Below are positions 35,701 to 44,719 of a stretch of 64,000 nt of DNA, piece after piece. The stretch covers positions 19,925,419 through 19,989,418 of the forward strand of contig OZ020486.1 in assembly GCA_963971405.1 (NCBI GenBank), written 5' to 3'. Both the position numbers and the translations under genes were made by a program. The stretch comes from Psococerastis gibbosa (Eukaryota; Arthropoda; Insecta; Psocodea; Psocidae). The notes below the pieces were generated by a model that worked only from the letters and a program-made list of their open reading frames with translations, ran no database searches and had not been told where the DNA came from. Every line of letters starts with the position of its first letter. Position 1 is the first letter of the stretch.

Positions 35701-38700
35701 ATTGACAGGTTGAAAAAAAATTATATATGTTTGAACTGGGGTTTCCTGGGTTACGTTATTATTATTTCACGTCGGCATGTTTAGCTTTAGAGAGTGCACT
35801 CCGACGTTGAGGGGCTAAACTGAACATAAAACCAAATCATTTAGTGAAACCAATCTTTTCCTTCGAAGTTCTTCCTACGAATTGTGAATGCTAACTCCAT
35901 TCTTATTGATACAGTATGAGTATACACCTAAATATACTTACAAATTCAAACAAATTGGAACTGTTGGCCATCTTCACTTGGAACCGTTTGATTTTGGAAA
36001 AAGTGCGACGATCGCCTCGTCGGAGCTCATCTTCAGTCTTCCACTCGCAGTGCAGGTATGAAAAGTTACGGTATTTAACCAAATACTCGTCAACTTCTAC
36101 TACTTCAGTACGCAAACTCTCACTACTCTCCGGTTTAACGTCACTTTCTGCAGTTGCAGCCTCTTTCACCTCCTTATTCTCTTCACCAGAAGCCTCAGTG
36201 TCACCTTCTGGCGGTGGATTTTCCTTTTCGGCAGCTTCATTTCCCTCGGCCACGTCGGGCTTCGGCTCATCTAAATTCTCAATCGGAACTTTGATCTCTC
36301 TCCTGCCTTTACGAACGGCCAAAATGTGTTGGAGGACCATTGAGTCTTCGTCGGTTGTGTTCTGAAAAATAAAAATTTACGTATTGACCCATCCGAACAA
36401 ATAGAACACTATTTTTTACGTTACCTTACAAAACGAAAACTAATAATTCTAGCTTAGTTTATAGTGAATTAGAGCCAGGTTTGATAATAATGATGGTTTC
36501 ATTCACTTTCACGATGAAGCCAAATTTACATTACAAGTCCAATTACATAATTTACAGAATGCTGGTGTTTTATTTCCGCTTCTAATAAAGGTGGAAATAT
36601 TAATTGACATGACGTCCATTGGAAGCTTCGGAAAAAATAAACTTTACCATATACTTATTTTTTCGCCGCATATCGGGGCTCTACTACTGGTTATAAGCTA
36701 AGGAAATGCAAGAGACAAACAACTACTGAAAAAATGCTAAAAATAAACAGATTACGTGCAAACTTACAACGTAAACAAAATTAGGTTTGATTGGAGGGTC
36801 CGCAGGCGGAGCTGGCTTACTCTGCTGGCTGTCGGGAGTCTGACTCTTCCCCGAGTCGTCGTCTGACATGGCCAACATTAAATCATCACAATATTTTTTT
36901 CGTTGAGTGTTACGCGCGGACCGTCGTTTCTAACAGGAACAAATAAGAATAAAATAAAATTAAAAACAATAATGGGAATTTCGTATTACTTCGTTTGGTC
37001 AGGAAGCTAGGTAAGTAGGGTAGATTAGGACAGACAGCAAATTTTCGGGTTGGACCACTTTTTGCTCCATTATTTGGTTTTAAATGCAACGAAAGTTGTT
37101 CCATCCCAAAAATTGACTGGCCTATATAATACGAAAACTAAAGGAGTGTCACATGTCTTGCTCACTCTACATTACTTCAAAGTCAATGGGAGAAGTGTGG
37201 GGGTATGACTCAATCCATAATAAAACGATAACTGGCTGTTTAGCATCACGCTAACATTTGTGTACAGTCTAGCTGATAGTGCTAAATTTACTACCCCAGT
37301 AAACTTTGCCCTATAAAAATGACTGCACTATAAGTGCAAGAATGTCACCACATATTTGCAATAGAAAGCGACGATTTAAGATTAACACTACTTTACTAGT
37401 ACTATCACAAGAATTAAATTACTATCGTCGATAATACACTCTGACTGAGATTCAAATAACATTTACAATAAAACTTCCCTACCAACCCCAAACTATAAAT
37501 TAATTAAGCCCCTCAGCTGCTCTCAGGTAACTTTGAAATGCCGCAGTCCTCACAAAAGGGAGCATGATTGTGACAGAACCTCTAAATAAACAAACAACAA
37601 GTGCAATTTTTAACATCGATTTGGTAGTGGGTGACCACATTACGGTGGTGCCATGCAAAACAACAAGCCCGCAGAAAGCTGAAGCAGCTGAGGAAGCACA
37701 AATGGGGTGAGCAGGGACACTTACATTGGAATTTTCGAGGTCATCATCGGGTGACGGCGGAGGTGTCCTCAGTAACGCATCGTCATCCGATTCGTCACCC
37801 TGAACTGCCGCTACAACTTTCCTTTTTCTGCTGCTTGACTTTTTCTTTCCTCCTGATAGCTTTGTAACAGAAGGAGCTCGTGGACCGCTTTCTTTTTTCC
37901 TTCCACGTTTCTTCGGCGTCACATCTGGAGATATTTCTGAAGCTGAATCGACAGGAGCTGGAGTTAGCGGCTCAATCTCGTCAATCACGTCTTCTGCCGG
38001 CCCATTGATCGACACATCCATTGACACTTCATTGCCATCGGGGACTTCATCTTCCAGAGCTGGTCGTTTTTCCTCTGGTTCTGGAATATCCCAGTCCGGC
38101 TCAGTCTCGCTTGCCTTACGTTTTTTACCCCTCTTCTTTTGTGGATTTTTCGCATCTTTTGGTAACTTAGGCTCTCGCTTTCTCCTAGGGGATTTTACCT
38201 TAACTTCGCTTTCAATAATACTGTCATCAAGGTCAGCTTTAGTTGCTTTCGGAGTCCTAGGTTTTCGACCTTTTGGTGGCTTAGGTTCCCTAGATAAGCC
38301 TCCCTCGCGAGGTTCTCTTGGCTTTCGCTGTTTACGTATCTTGCGAGGAATAATCTCTCCACCAAGGGCCTCGTCGGTCATAAGGTAAGGATCAACGTCT
38401 TCGGGATCAGGAGCCTTGTACGAATCAACTGGGCTATCAGCTGGGAAATCATATGGATTGGAAGGCTCTGGATTTGTGCTGCTATCCACGTCGCAAGTCG
38501 TGCTCAATTCAGGCTCCTCAGTATGGGGTGGAGACTCGACAGGCTCGGGAGGAGGAATATCATCTTCAGTACTTGTATCTGGAGGGTTCGAATGCATCGA
38601 GTTTGAGTTGGTAGGTTCTTCAATAGGCTCCTCTGGCGTTGGAGCTCGTTGAACAGGTGCAACCGTAGGAGGTGGCGCCGGTGGTGGGGCAGGTGCCAGA

Positions 38701-41700
38701 GGGGTCTCCCCTCGATCTATGGGAGGTGTCACAGGCCTTATGGGCATAGCTGGAGAGGAACTCTCGCTCGAATGGTGCGAATATGCAGCAGGAGGGATTT
38801 GGGGAATATGCTGCATAATAGAGGGAGGAGGAGCTATTTGCTGATTAGTCGGAGTCAAGGAATGAGGCATCGGACCAGAAGGTGGCATGTGGGGAGACAT
38901 TCCACTCAGCCCCGGAACCAAAGAGTTCATCCCAGACACCATCGCCGCCCCCGGTGTCGTCCCACCCATGGTGGGAGTATGCAGCACGTTTGGGTTGCCC
39001 AGCATACTTGGAGGTGTGTTCATTGGAGCTGGCATCACGGAGGAAGGCATTTGCATGGGGGCAGGAGGCATTGCACCTGCAGAGCCCATCAGAGTATTTG
39101 CGTTTGGATTCATGCCTGGCATTGACATACTGTTCATTAATCCCAAGTTTCCCATATTTGGACCCATTAGGGAGTTGATTTCGTGGGGCAGTCCCTTGGA
39201 TTGATACCCCATGGGTCGAAATTGTGACTGCTGCATCATCATTTGTTGCTGCTGCTGTTGTTGCTGTTGCTCAAGTAATTGCTGTTGCTCAGCCAACTTT
39301 TGCTTCTTTGTTTTCCTGGGTTTGGCTGGTCCGCGACCTCGGCCTCGGCCTCTTCCCGTAGTGCTTGTCACCTGTACAAATACCACGTGTCATGAAACAA
39401 GTATGAAATTATAAACAAATAGCAATTAAACTGCATCGCGTATGATTACAGTTACAGGAAACAAGTGCAGAAAAAAAAGTTTTATTTAAAAATAGCGTCA
39501 TTTAAAACACCCAACCGCCAGACCCTGCACCTCAGAAAAGATCGCGGAAGCCGTCTTTCTCCAATTTCTATACAAAGTGCATGTGAAGCTATGAAATCTG
39601 TGAATTTATAATATTGATGTTTAAAATAATAATAAATCAACTGAGCAACGAAACGGCGAGAAATTATTGTAAGTCTGATGAATGGTGCTGTAAAAAATAT
39701 TATTATGTATTAGATATGATAATATGTAGCTTTATATGTAACTGATTGCAACATCTACTCAGAACTCACCAATTATGCACGGTTTACAGGTGCACAGACT
39801 CTAGCCAGACGCCATTAACTGCAATGCGTGCATAATGTGACTTTACCCTCCGTCTATATAGCCGACACAAATCAAATGTAGCACAACCATTCCTAACGTT
39901 CCTCGACTCACTTGCGAAAATGGTTGTGGTGAATAATTGAATGAAAAATGATTGTAAAACTGGAGTTATATCGATTAACTAACAGTAGTAATTAGGGCAG
40001 AAGAAGCTACGTTCAATGTCCGTATTCAAGCTCGATTAGTTTGAAGGATTACGCCTACCTTCATAAAAAAAAAGCAAACTAGATATTCTGTGGGACATAA
40101 GGGATAGGAGTTCGTATATTAAAACTTCACTGAGTTGAGCCATGCGACAAAGCAGAAAAAGTTGACCGAGGAATACTGTGCAAGTTTTACACAATCAACA
40201 GTCATCTTGCAATGATATAGTTAAGCAAAAATAATAAGAACGCGGAGCTTTTCACTATTTTCTCCGGAACACTTGGACATCAACACCACTACCTAAAGGT
40301 ACTTCATTACTGTTACCATCAGTTATAAGCCATGCTTACTTGAAGATGAACATAATTTAAATCTAGCTGGCAAAAATAATAAGAATTTAATTATAATTTT
40401 ATGCAATTTATCATTTAATGTATACTGGTCTTGTTGCAACAATTGGAATAAAGATGTATTTGATTTGATTGTTTTTGTTTAATAGAACTTGGATACGATA
40501 CATTTCCCCTATTCTGCTGTTAAATAAAAAAATAATAGTTAAAACTTTGTACTTCTAATTAGTAAACATTGCTCAACTGATGGTAACAGTAATGAAGCAC
40601 GTTTAGGTAATGGTGTTCATGCACAAGTTTGGTGAAATTATCTCAAATAGTTCTAGAGAAAATAGTGCAAGGCTCCGCGTTTTTCTTTTTTGCCAACATT
40701 ATTGTATCGCATATACCATTTGTAAGAAGAGTGACATCAGTATGCCTCAGTCAACATTCCGTGATTTTTCAGCGTAGTTTTATTATGGTGCGTGATTACC
40801 GATTTTTCTTGTAGCAGCAGCCCGATCATGGCGATTCTAATACCGGGGTTAATATAATACCCTGGTATTAAAAATGTAAACAAGATAATTTTATAATTTA
40901 AAGTGCAATTCAAAATTTGTTTGTTTACAGTTTTAATCCCAGGAGTAAGTTACTAGCAATCGGCATGATCGGGCCGCAGGGGTACACGGGACTCATTTTA
41001 TAAAAAAAACTTTTAAGTTGGAAAAGTTACGCAGTTTCAATTTTCGCATTTTAATGTTAAATATGCCAAATGCAACTTAACAAATTCTGGAATTGTTTAT
41101 TAAAACATTATGCAGAAACGCATAGCTAAGCCAAGTTAACTCAAATGAAAGGGAAGGAGTTAGTCTACCTGTGGAGATCCTTGGATCAGTGAAGCACCAA
41201 ACATAGGTCCTGGCAACACACAGAGGGGCCCTCCTTGGCAATTAGTCGTTGCTTCATGTTGCTGGAGTGTGCGTAGTCTTTCTTCAAGTTGGGTCATCTA
41301 ATCAACATTATTGACAGTTAATCATTAAATACTATTGTGTCGGCGATTGCAGTGGTCGGTGTGACCATCTTTTGAAACAAATAATTACTTGTTACCATAT
41401 AACCCTACCTACCATAAAATATTAAAAAATTGCAATTATTCTCTAGACAGGTACATGCAAAAAAAGAACAACAACTGAAGTCTTACCTTTTCTTGATGAA
41501 TAGGCGCAGGAGGCATGCAATAAATCTCCTGAAGCTGCTGCTGCAGAGCGGCCATTTCCTGTTGGTGGCTGAACATGTCAGTTCCAGTTAGGCCAAGGCC
41601 CATCATTGAGCCACCACTCATGCTGTACATGCCTTGCTGTCTACCAAGCATCCGAGGATCCAAGCCCTGTTGATAGCCGGCCTGCTCCAAGTTTGGAGGG

Positions 41701-43811
41701 TACATTTCATCCAATTTGCCGGATGGAAACTGAGACGATGAATAGTCCGGAAAACGCTGCTGCTGAAGCCCCATATGGCTGCCCAAGTGACCACCCATGT
41801 GATGGTGATGACCTTGCGCCATGAGACTATGCTGCTGCGCACTGGTTTCCAGTTGAGTCTCAGCTGTTGCCTCTTTGAGAGCTGACTGCAAAGATGTTTG
41901 ATGGGCACTGGACATTTGGCTTTGATGAGGGTTCGGCAAGGACGTCTGATGAGATAACTGATGGCCAGGTGCCAGGGAGCCAGACAGAGACGTTTGAAGT
42001 GGATGAGACTGGTGGGCGCCTGATAACGAACCTTGGTGTGGTCCCTGCAGACTGGACGATAGTGAGGTCTGATGAGAAGATTGCATCGACGACTGATGCG
42101 GGCTCGGCATTGCGCTACCATGGGGACTTGGCAGAGTTTGATGCGGACTCGGCATAGTCGTTTGATGAGATGAATGATGAGGACTCTGCATGGCAGTTTG
42201 ATGTGGACTGTTAATAGCCGTCTGATGAGGGCTTTGCTGAGGTTGTGGGCTTGGATGCGAAGGATGTGGGCTCGGGCCTTGAGACAACTGAGTTGAGTGG
42301 TGAGGGCTACTATGCGGTTGACCTGGGCCATGCAGAGGACTTGAGTGAGCCTTGCCTTTGCTTTCAACATGTTTTGAATCAGAGGAAGCGGACCCGCTTT
42401 CACCAGGAGATACAGTATTTGAATCAAGCATACTTCCACTGCGTCCTTCCAGTCCTATATTTGATTTGTGTTTTTCACTCACTGATTCATGGGATGAAGA
42501 AGGCATTCCTTCTTCACCACCAGACAAAGAATGGAAAGAGGGGAGATTTTCTTGCGAAGAAAGCTGATTTTCAACATTGCTTGTCGTCGGCCATGGCTGC
42601 GGAGAAACAGGCACCCGCCCACTAATAGCTGGAGACAAAGGATTAGCCTGGCCTTGCCGTGCTTGATACGGAGGAACCATTTGTTCGAGTTGCTGCAAAG
42701 TACTAGGAGGAGGATAGTTGCCTGCTGGAGCTGGTGAAGCTGTAGATTTTGGAGTAAGGGGATGTGGCGAGAGTGTAGTCGGTTTGGCTGGGGACATGAC
42801 TGGCCGCGGAGACATCTGCTGAGACTGCTGCGCTGGCGGAGGCTGCTGAGATTGAGTGGGCGCCTGAGGTCGTGGAGACATCTGCGGCCGAGGGGACATT
42901 TGCGGAGATAGCTGAGGGTAGGGCGCCCTATATTGTGGGCTCGATCCCCCTAGTGTCGGTGGAAGTGAAGACTTCTGCGGGTAACTTGGCACATCCGCAG
43001 TAGGTCTTGCAATTGCGGAACTCTGCTGGTGATAACCCATCAATTGAGAATTTTGCATGTGAGCATAACTCTGAGGTGTGCTGTACTGAGGCTGCTGGGG
43101 TGTTTGAGGATACTGAGGATTCTGAGTTGTTGTTTGCTGGTATGGGTTATGGTGTGGTAACCGTCCATAATTTTCGTAAGAGCTAGAGCCATAGTGAGAG
43201 CTAGGTGGATACTGCTGATAGCCCATCATCTGGCCTGCTGGGTACTGTTGTGGCAATTTTTCAGACTGCTGCTGCGGGTAGTTGACATGCGAGCGATAGG
43301 AAGCTTGAGGTTGACTCATTTGGCTAGTGTAGTGCCGCATATTTCCAGTGTATCCCGAAGGCCCATTCCATGACTGTAGATTGCTGGCTTGCCTATCCAA
43401 ACTATACAGATTCTCTGGCATTGTTGGGTACCCTGCATATTGGCCCGTGGGGCGATGAGACGGCACTGCTCGCATATGGGGTTGATACGCTGTAGAAGCA
43501 GTTTGAGCCATGGGTCTCGGTGGCGTCGGTCCATAGCCTGGATGACTTGAGTGGTAAAGATTTTGCTGCTGAGCAGTTGTTTGAGTGGCATCCATGTGGC
43601 TGAAATCACCTCCGAACGACGCCAATTTTTGCAGGGGAGACTCCTGGGGCAGAGCTTGCCCATATTGAGTCTGTGATGGCGGTTGGGAAGCCTGAGACCC
43701 ATACCCGGAATCTCTGTTTCCAGCTGTATCCAAGTTTTCTCCTCCAAAGTCAGGTAGCCCATCGAGCATTGAACTCCCGCCATCTTCACCAAACAGATCA
43801 TATGAGTCCAT
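21685..43811 (-). CDS. kis: kismet / CHD6-9 family chromatin remodeller (19 coding exons)
   Basis: An ATP-dependent nucleosome remodeller acting in the nucleus; kismet is the arthropod member of the CHD6-9 group and promotes transcription in flies. The exons join in frame to 4,168 residues. In order: a Q/S/P/H-rich N terminus starting [12 protein letters not shown] (like LFGEDGN of CHD7), polyQ near 840, AT-hook-like [15 protein letters not shown] near 824, chromodomains in 1422-1679, SNF2 ATPase about 1660-2240 ([12 protein letters not shown]), SANT/SLIDE-like region about 2240-2840, BRK at about 3430-3540, octapeptide repeat about 3575-3710, acidic C terminus. Homology to vertebrate CHD7 is colinear from exon 4 onward. 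The start chosen is ATG 43811, which has a strong context (AAGATGG). An in-frame ATG six codons upstream (43829) is possible. Introns carry several MITEs. Confidence 0.95.
23065..23470 (-). repeat. kis: Coding 24-bp minisatellite in kis (LFDPKNNP units)
   Basis: About 17 tandem 24-bp units encode LFDPKNNP with substitutions ([24 protein letters not shown]). Because 24 is divisible by three, the opposite strand is also open, which explains a spurious antisense reading frame. Confidence 0.95.
23868..24035 (-). repeat. tRNA-derived SINE, family F copy 1
   Basis: On the minus strand 'gttggttcgagtcactcac' holds a Pol III B box, followed by 'cttgttacattttct' and 'cggtcccggg'. These match the copy at 60765. 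Sits in the intron between kis exons 18 and 19. Confidence 0.75.
24067..24243 (-). CDS. kis: kis exon 18: first part of BRK domain
   Basis: 59 residues, [12 protein letters not shown] through [20 protein letters not shown]. It aligns with CHD7 [21 protein letters not shown], the BRK core, which continues in exon 19 at a phase 0 junction. Confidence 0.92.
24473..24757 (-). CDS. kis: kis exon 17: Gln-rich coiled-coil-like segment
   Basis: 95 residues: a Pro/Thr-rich start, then a helical Gln-rich stretch ([18 protein letters not shown]). It lies where vertebrate CHD7 has its first BRK repeat, whose signature is not visible here. Confidence 0.88.
24990..25763 (-). CDS. kis: kis exon 16
   Basis: 258 residues. 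Starts [18 protein letters not shown] and includes [14 protein letters not shown], similar to WPKDRVMINRLDNI of CHD7. MDLS/QDLS repeats and a basic nuclear-localisation-like segment ([10 protein letters not shown]) follow. Confidence 0.92.
25886..26310. mobile_element. MITE with GGGGTCTTCACAGTG termini in kis intron
   Basis: Inverted arms of about 37 bp beginning aaggggtcttcacagtgttc, with the complement ending at 26310. Size 425 bp. No clear target duplication. The interior has no long ORF. Confidence 0.75.
26571..27309 (-). CDS. kis: kis exon 15: SLIDE-like end and acidic linker
   Basis: Begins with the end of [19 protein letters not shown], matching CHD7 [20 protein letters not shown] long Glu/Asp/Lys-rich, probably disordered region follows. 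246 residues, donor after DSSK. Confidence 0.93.
27492..27699 (-). CDS. kis: kis exon 14
   Basis: About 69 residues: [19 protein letters not shown]...[21 protein letters not shown]...[17 protein letters not shown]. Colinear with CHD7 (RIELLRKIREQVLHHPQL). Split codons at both ends fit the neighbours. Confidence 0.93.
27830..28110 (-). repeat. Dispersed repeat family A, fragment in kis intron
   Basis: 'ttccaggaaccaaaaaagctg', the inverted-orientation landmark 'ggatgtaggttcacaa' and 'gctaactcgat' align with copy 1 at 1475. Diverged and truncated. Confidence 0.65.
28570..28852 (-). CDS. kis: kis exon 13: SANT-like segment
   Basis: [16 protein letters not shown] begins a helical region, then [19 protein letters not shown] aligns with CHD7 KWTRREEADFYRVVSTFGV. 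The exon ends with one base of a Glu codon. Confidence 0.94.
29239..29542 (-). CDS. kis: kis exon 12
   Basis: An acidic start ([14 protein letters not shown]), a Pro/Ser linker, then [20 protein letters not shown], matching CHD7 LTTRLRRLITAYQ. The donor gtgagt follows AGG. Confidence 0.92.
30141..30389. mobile_element. MITE in kis intron
   Basis: Left arm tgaggaggctgtttacaaac and right arm complementary to it (gtttgtaaccaagctcctca) with 'ggccaactcca' in both. About 249 bp, no ORF. Confidence 0.7.
30502..30687 (-). CDS. kis: kis exon 11
   Basis: 62 residues. [20 protein letters not shown] and LCFLGRVG align with CHD7 [20 protein letters not shown]. Both flanking codons are split and are completed by exons 10 and 12. 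Confidence 0.94.
30870..30975 (+). repeat. Dispersed repeat family A, small fragment
   Basis: 'attgctcgatgggacga' and 'tggtcatttctcatgaaaa' match the copy at 59385-60040. Confidence 0.55.
31328..31417 (-). CDS. kis: kis exon 10 (90-bp microexon-like)
   Basis: Encodes [20 protein letters not shown], matching CHD7 VLLRVRMLYYLRQEVIGDQ. The short exon has no long ORF and is supported by homology and by phase on both sides. Confidence 0.93.
31418..31897 (-). other. kis: kis intron, no recognised content
   Basis: 480 bp of AT-rich intron with normal GT and AG ends. Nothing else recognised. Confidence 0.5.
31898..32181 (-). CDS. kis: kis exon 9
   Basis: [20 protein letters not shown] (CHD7 [20 protein letters not shown]), [12 protein letters not shown] and [13 protein letters not shown]. 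About 95 residues of the SANT/SLIDE region. Confidence 0.94.
32541..32951 (-). CDS. kis: kis exon 8: SANT start
   Basis: 137 residues. A Ser/Asp-rich linker and a basic stretch ([12 protein letters not shown]) precede [20 protein letters not shown], matching CHD7 [20 protein letters not shown]. Confidence 0.94.
33366..35043 (-). CDS. kis: kis exon 7: SNF2 ATPase core
   Basis: 559 residues carry nearly all of the helicase-like motor: Walker A DEMGLGKT, motif II DEAH ([10 protein letters not shown]), [49 protein letters not shown] and QARCHRIGQ. The end ([20 protein letters not shown]) matches the post-ATPase segment of CHD7. All key residues appear intact. Confidence 0.97.
35276..35628 (-). 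CDS. kis: kis exon 6: chromodomain 2 and start of ATPase
   Basis: [15 protein letters not shown] and [17 protein letters not shown] form the second chromodomain, with its Trp/Tyr aromatic positions kept. [19 protein letters not shown] then starts the SNF2 domain. Confidence 0.95.
35942..36361 (-). CDS. kis: kis exon 5: chromodomain 1
   Basis: 140 residues. [20 protein letters not shown] is the first chromodomain, and an acidic insert (about 60 residues) precedes it. Vertebrate CHD7 has EFYVKYKNFSYLHCQW at this place. Confidence 0.95.
36768..36929 (-). CDS. kis: kis exon 4
   Basis: 54 residues: [20 protein letters not shown], like KRRSSRQVKRKRYTEDLEF of CHD7. A Ser/Asp/Pro linker follows. 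No long ORF on its own; supported by homology and phase 0 junctions. Confidence 0.92.
36930..37724 (-). other. kis: kis intron 3 (795 bp)
   Basis: The exon 3 frame stays open for 75 codons into the intron, without similarity. A good acceptor (ttgtttatttag) near 37580 could lead into a short Cys/His-rich alternative end; see findings. Confidence 0.5.
37725..39371 (-). CDS. kis: kis exon 3: AT-hook-like, polyQ, Met/Pro-rich and basic region
   Basis: 549 residues. Starts [20 protein letters not shown] (AT-hook-like), then an [10 protein letters not shown] helix and polyQ encoded near 39240-39275. A Met/Pro/Gly-rich stretch, proline-rich linkers and several Lys/Arg-rich blocks ([17 protein letters not shown]) follow. 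It ends [10 protein letters not shown], like TPPPSPPPEED in CHD7. Confidence 0.9.
40161..40755. mobile_element. Long imperfect inverted-repeat element in kis intron 2
   Basis: Left arm landmarks gttgaccgaggaatactg, acgcggagc and cattactgttaccatcagtt recur as complements in reverse order on the right (to gcctcagtcaac). About 595 bp, arms about 170 bp, no ORF. Confidence 0.68.
40818..40976. mobile_element. Small palindromic MITE, family C copy 4 (in kis intron)
   Basis: Inverted ends cagcccgatcatggcgatt and aatcggcatgatcgggccg, flanked by CAG at 40815-40817 and 40977-40979. The interior is nearly identical to copies 2 and 3 about 20 kb away. Confidence 0.85.
41169..41297 (-). CDS. kis: kis exon 2
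   Basis: Exactly 43 codons, phase 0 on both sides: [15 protein letters not shown] (coiled-coil-like) followed by a Gly/Pro/Met stretch ending IQGSPQ. No long ORF by itself. The splice sites (gattag, gtagac) and open frame support it. Confidence 0.82.
41487..43811 (-). CDS. kis: kis exon 1 (coding): low-complexity N terminus
   Basis: 775 residues. [12 protein letters not shown] opens the protein. Gln/Ser/Tyr/Pro/His-rich sequence follows, including [10 protein letters not shown] repeats and an array of SPHQT/S-like units (DNA about 41890-42300), then a helical end ([15 protein letters not shown]). Such regions are usually disordered and phosphorylated. Confidence 0.92.
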
Positions 43812-43895
43812 CTTCACGTAGATTAACACATGTTGGGACTACTATTCTTCGTACCACTTTCACAGCCATATAGAGTGGTTAGCTGTCATGGTTGC
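43812..43895 (-). promoter_or_regulatory. kis: kis 5' UTR with upstream ORF
   Basis: The exon begins after acceptor gttattgcag. An ATG in good context (ACCATGA) starts a 9-codon uORF, MTANHSIWL, before the main ATG. A second in-frame ATG sits 18 nt ahead of the chosen start. Confidence 0.6.
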
Positions 43896-44244
43896 CTGCA
43901 ATAACAAAAACCCTTAATATTTTAAAAAATAACTCAAATAAAAATAAAAATATTTAAAAAAACGGTTAAGACGAATAGGGCCAAGATATGCATCCAAGGG
44001 TGTCATCCAATCTTAGGAATAGTGGAATATATACTTTCAAAAAATAGTACTGTTAACACGGGTTGAAACTATAAACTAATTCATCTATATAAGTACAAAA
44101 CTAACTCCGGAAATAATTTTCGGCCTAAATTTCATTTTTCATGGTCGGACCTAGGTTAGCCATATTGTTCTGTTGTAACAAGTTCTTTTTAATTGAAAAA
44201 TAGGGCAATTGAAATAATCAGAATTATTTTAATTGATTGTTTAA

Positions 44245-44650
44245 CTCTTGGCAATGAAATAAGTGGCCACACAGCTATCGCAGCAAGCACCGTTTCTTGA
44301 GGGATTTCCTCTGACACAATTCATAATCCAATTGGTTAAGGTCTGTGCAACTAGAGGGCCATTTTTCTGCCTTGATAAACTGAGGGACATTGAGCCATAG
44401 CCACTCTTGTGGGGTTTTGGCATTGTGGCCAGGGGCAGTTTTGCTGGAATACCTACTGTTGGCCATTGAACATCGACTGGTTATAGGTTTCACATGAGGC
44501 TCAACAACTGTCTCCTGGTACACTTTAGCACCCGTCTTTACCCCTTTCCCGCAAAAATGGAGCCCAGATACCCCTTGTCACGACACCATAACTGAAGAAG
44601 GATGATGGCCACGCAGGTGGCTTCCTGAGATGATCTTGTGTTGACCTTGT
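44245..44650 (-). pseudogene. mariner-type transposase remnant
   Basis: Broken frames encode KVYQETVVEPHVKP, AKTPQEWLWLNVPQF and EKWPSSCTDLNQLDYEL. The last corresponds to the third catalytic region (usually PDLNPLDYELW). Stops and frame changes are present and no terminal repeats were seen. Confidence 0.8.
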
Positions 44651-44719
44651 CATTTTGTTTAATGAAAGATTCTTTATAAATAAATAAATATATATTTCTG
44701 TTAATTTATACAATACAAG

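Noticed and set aside
38005..39204. Several plus-strand ORFs of 78-158 codons opposite kis exon 3
   Set aside because: Shadows of the low-complexity coding strand, with no domain or codon signal of their own.
41618..42439. 273-codon minus-strand ORF within kis exon 1 in another frame
   Set aside because: Frame-shifted shadow of the Ser/Pro/His-rich coding sequence.
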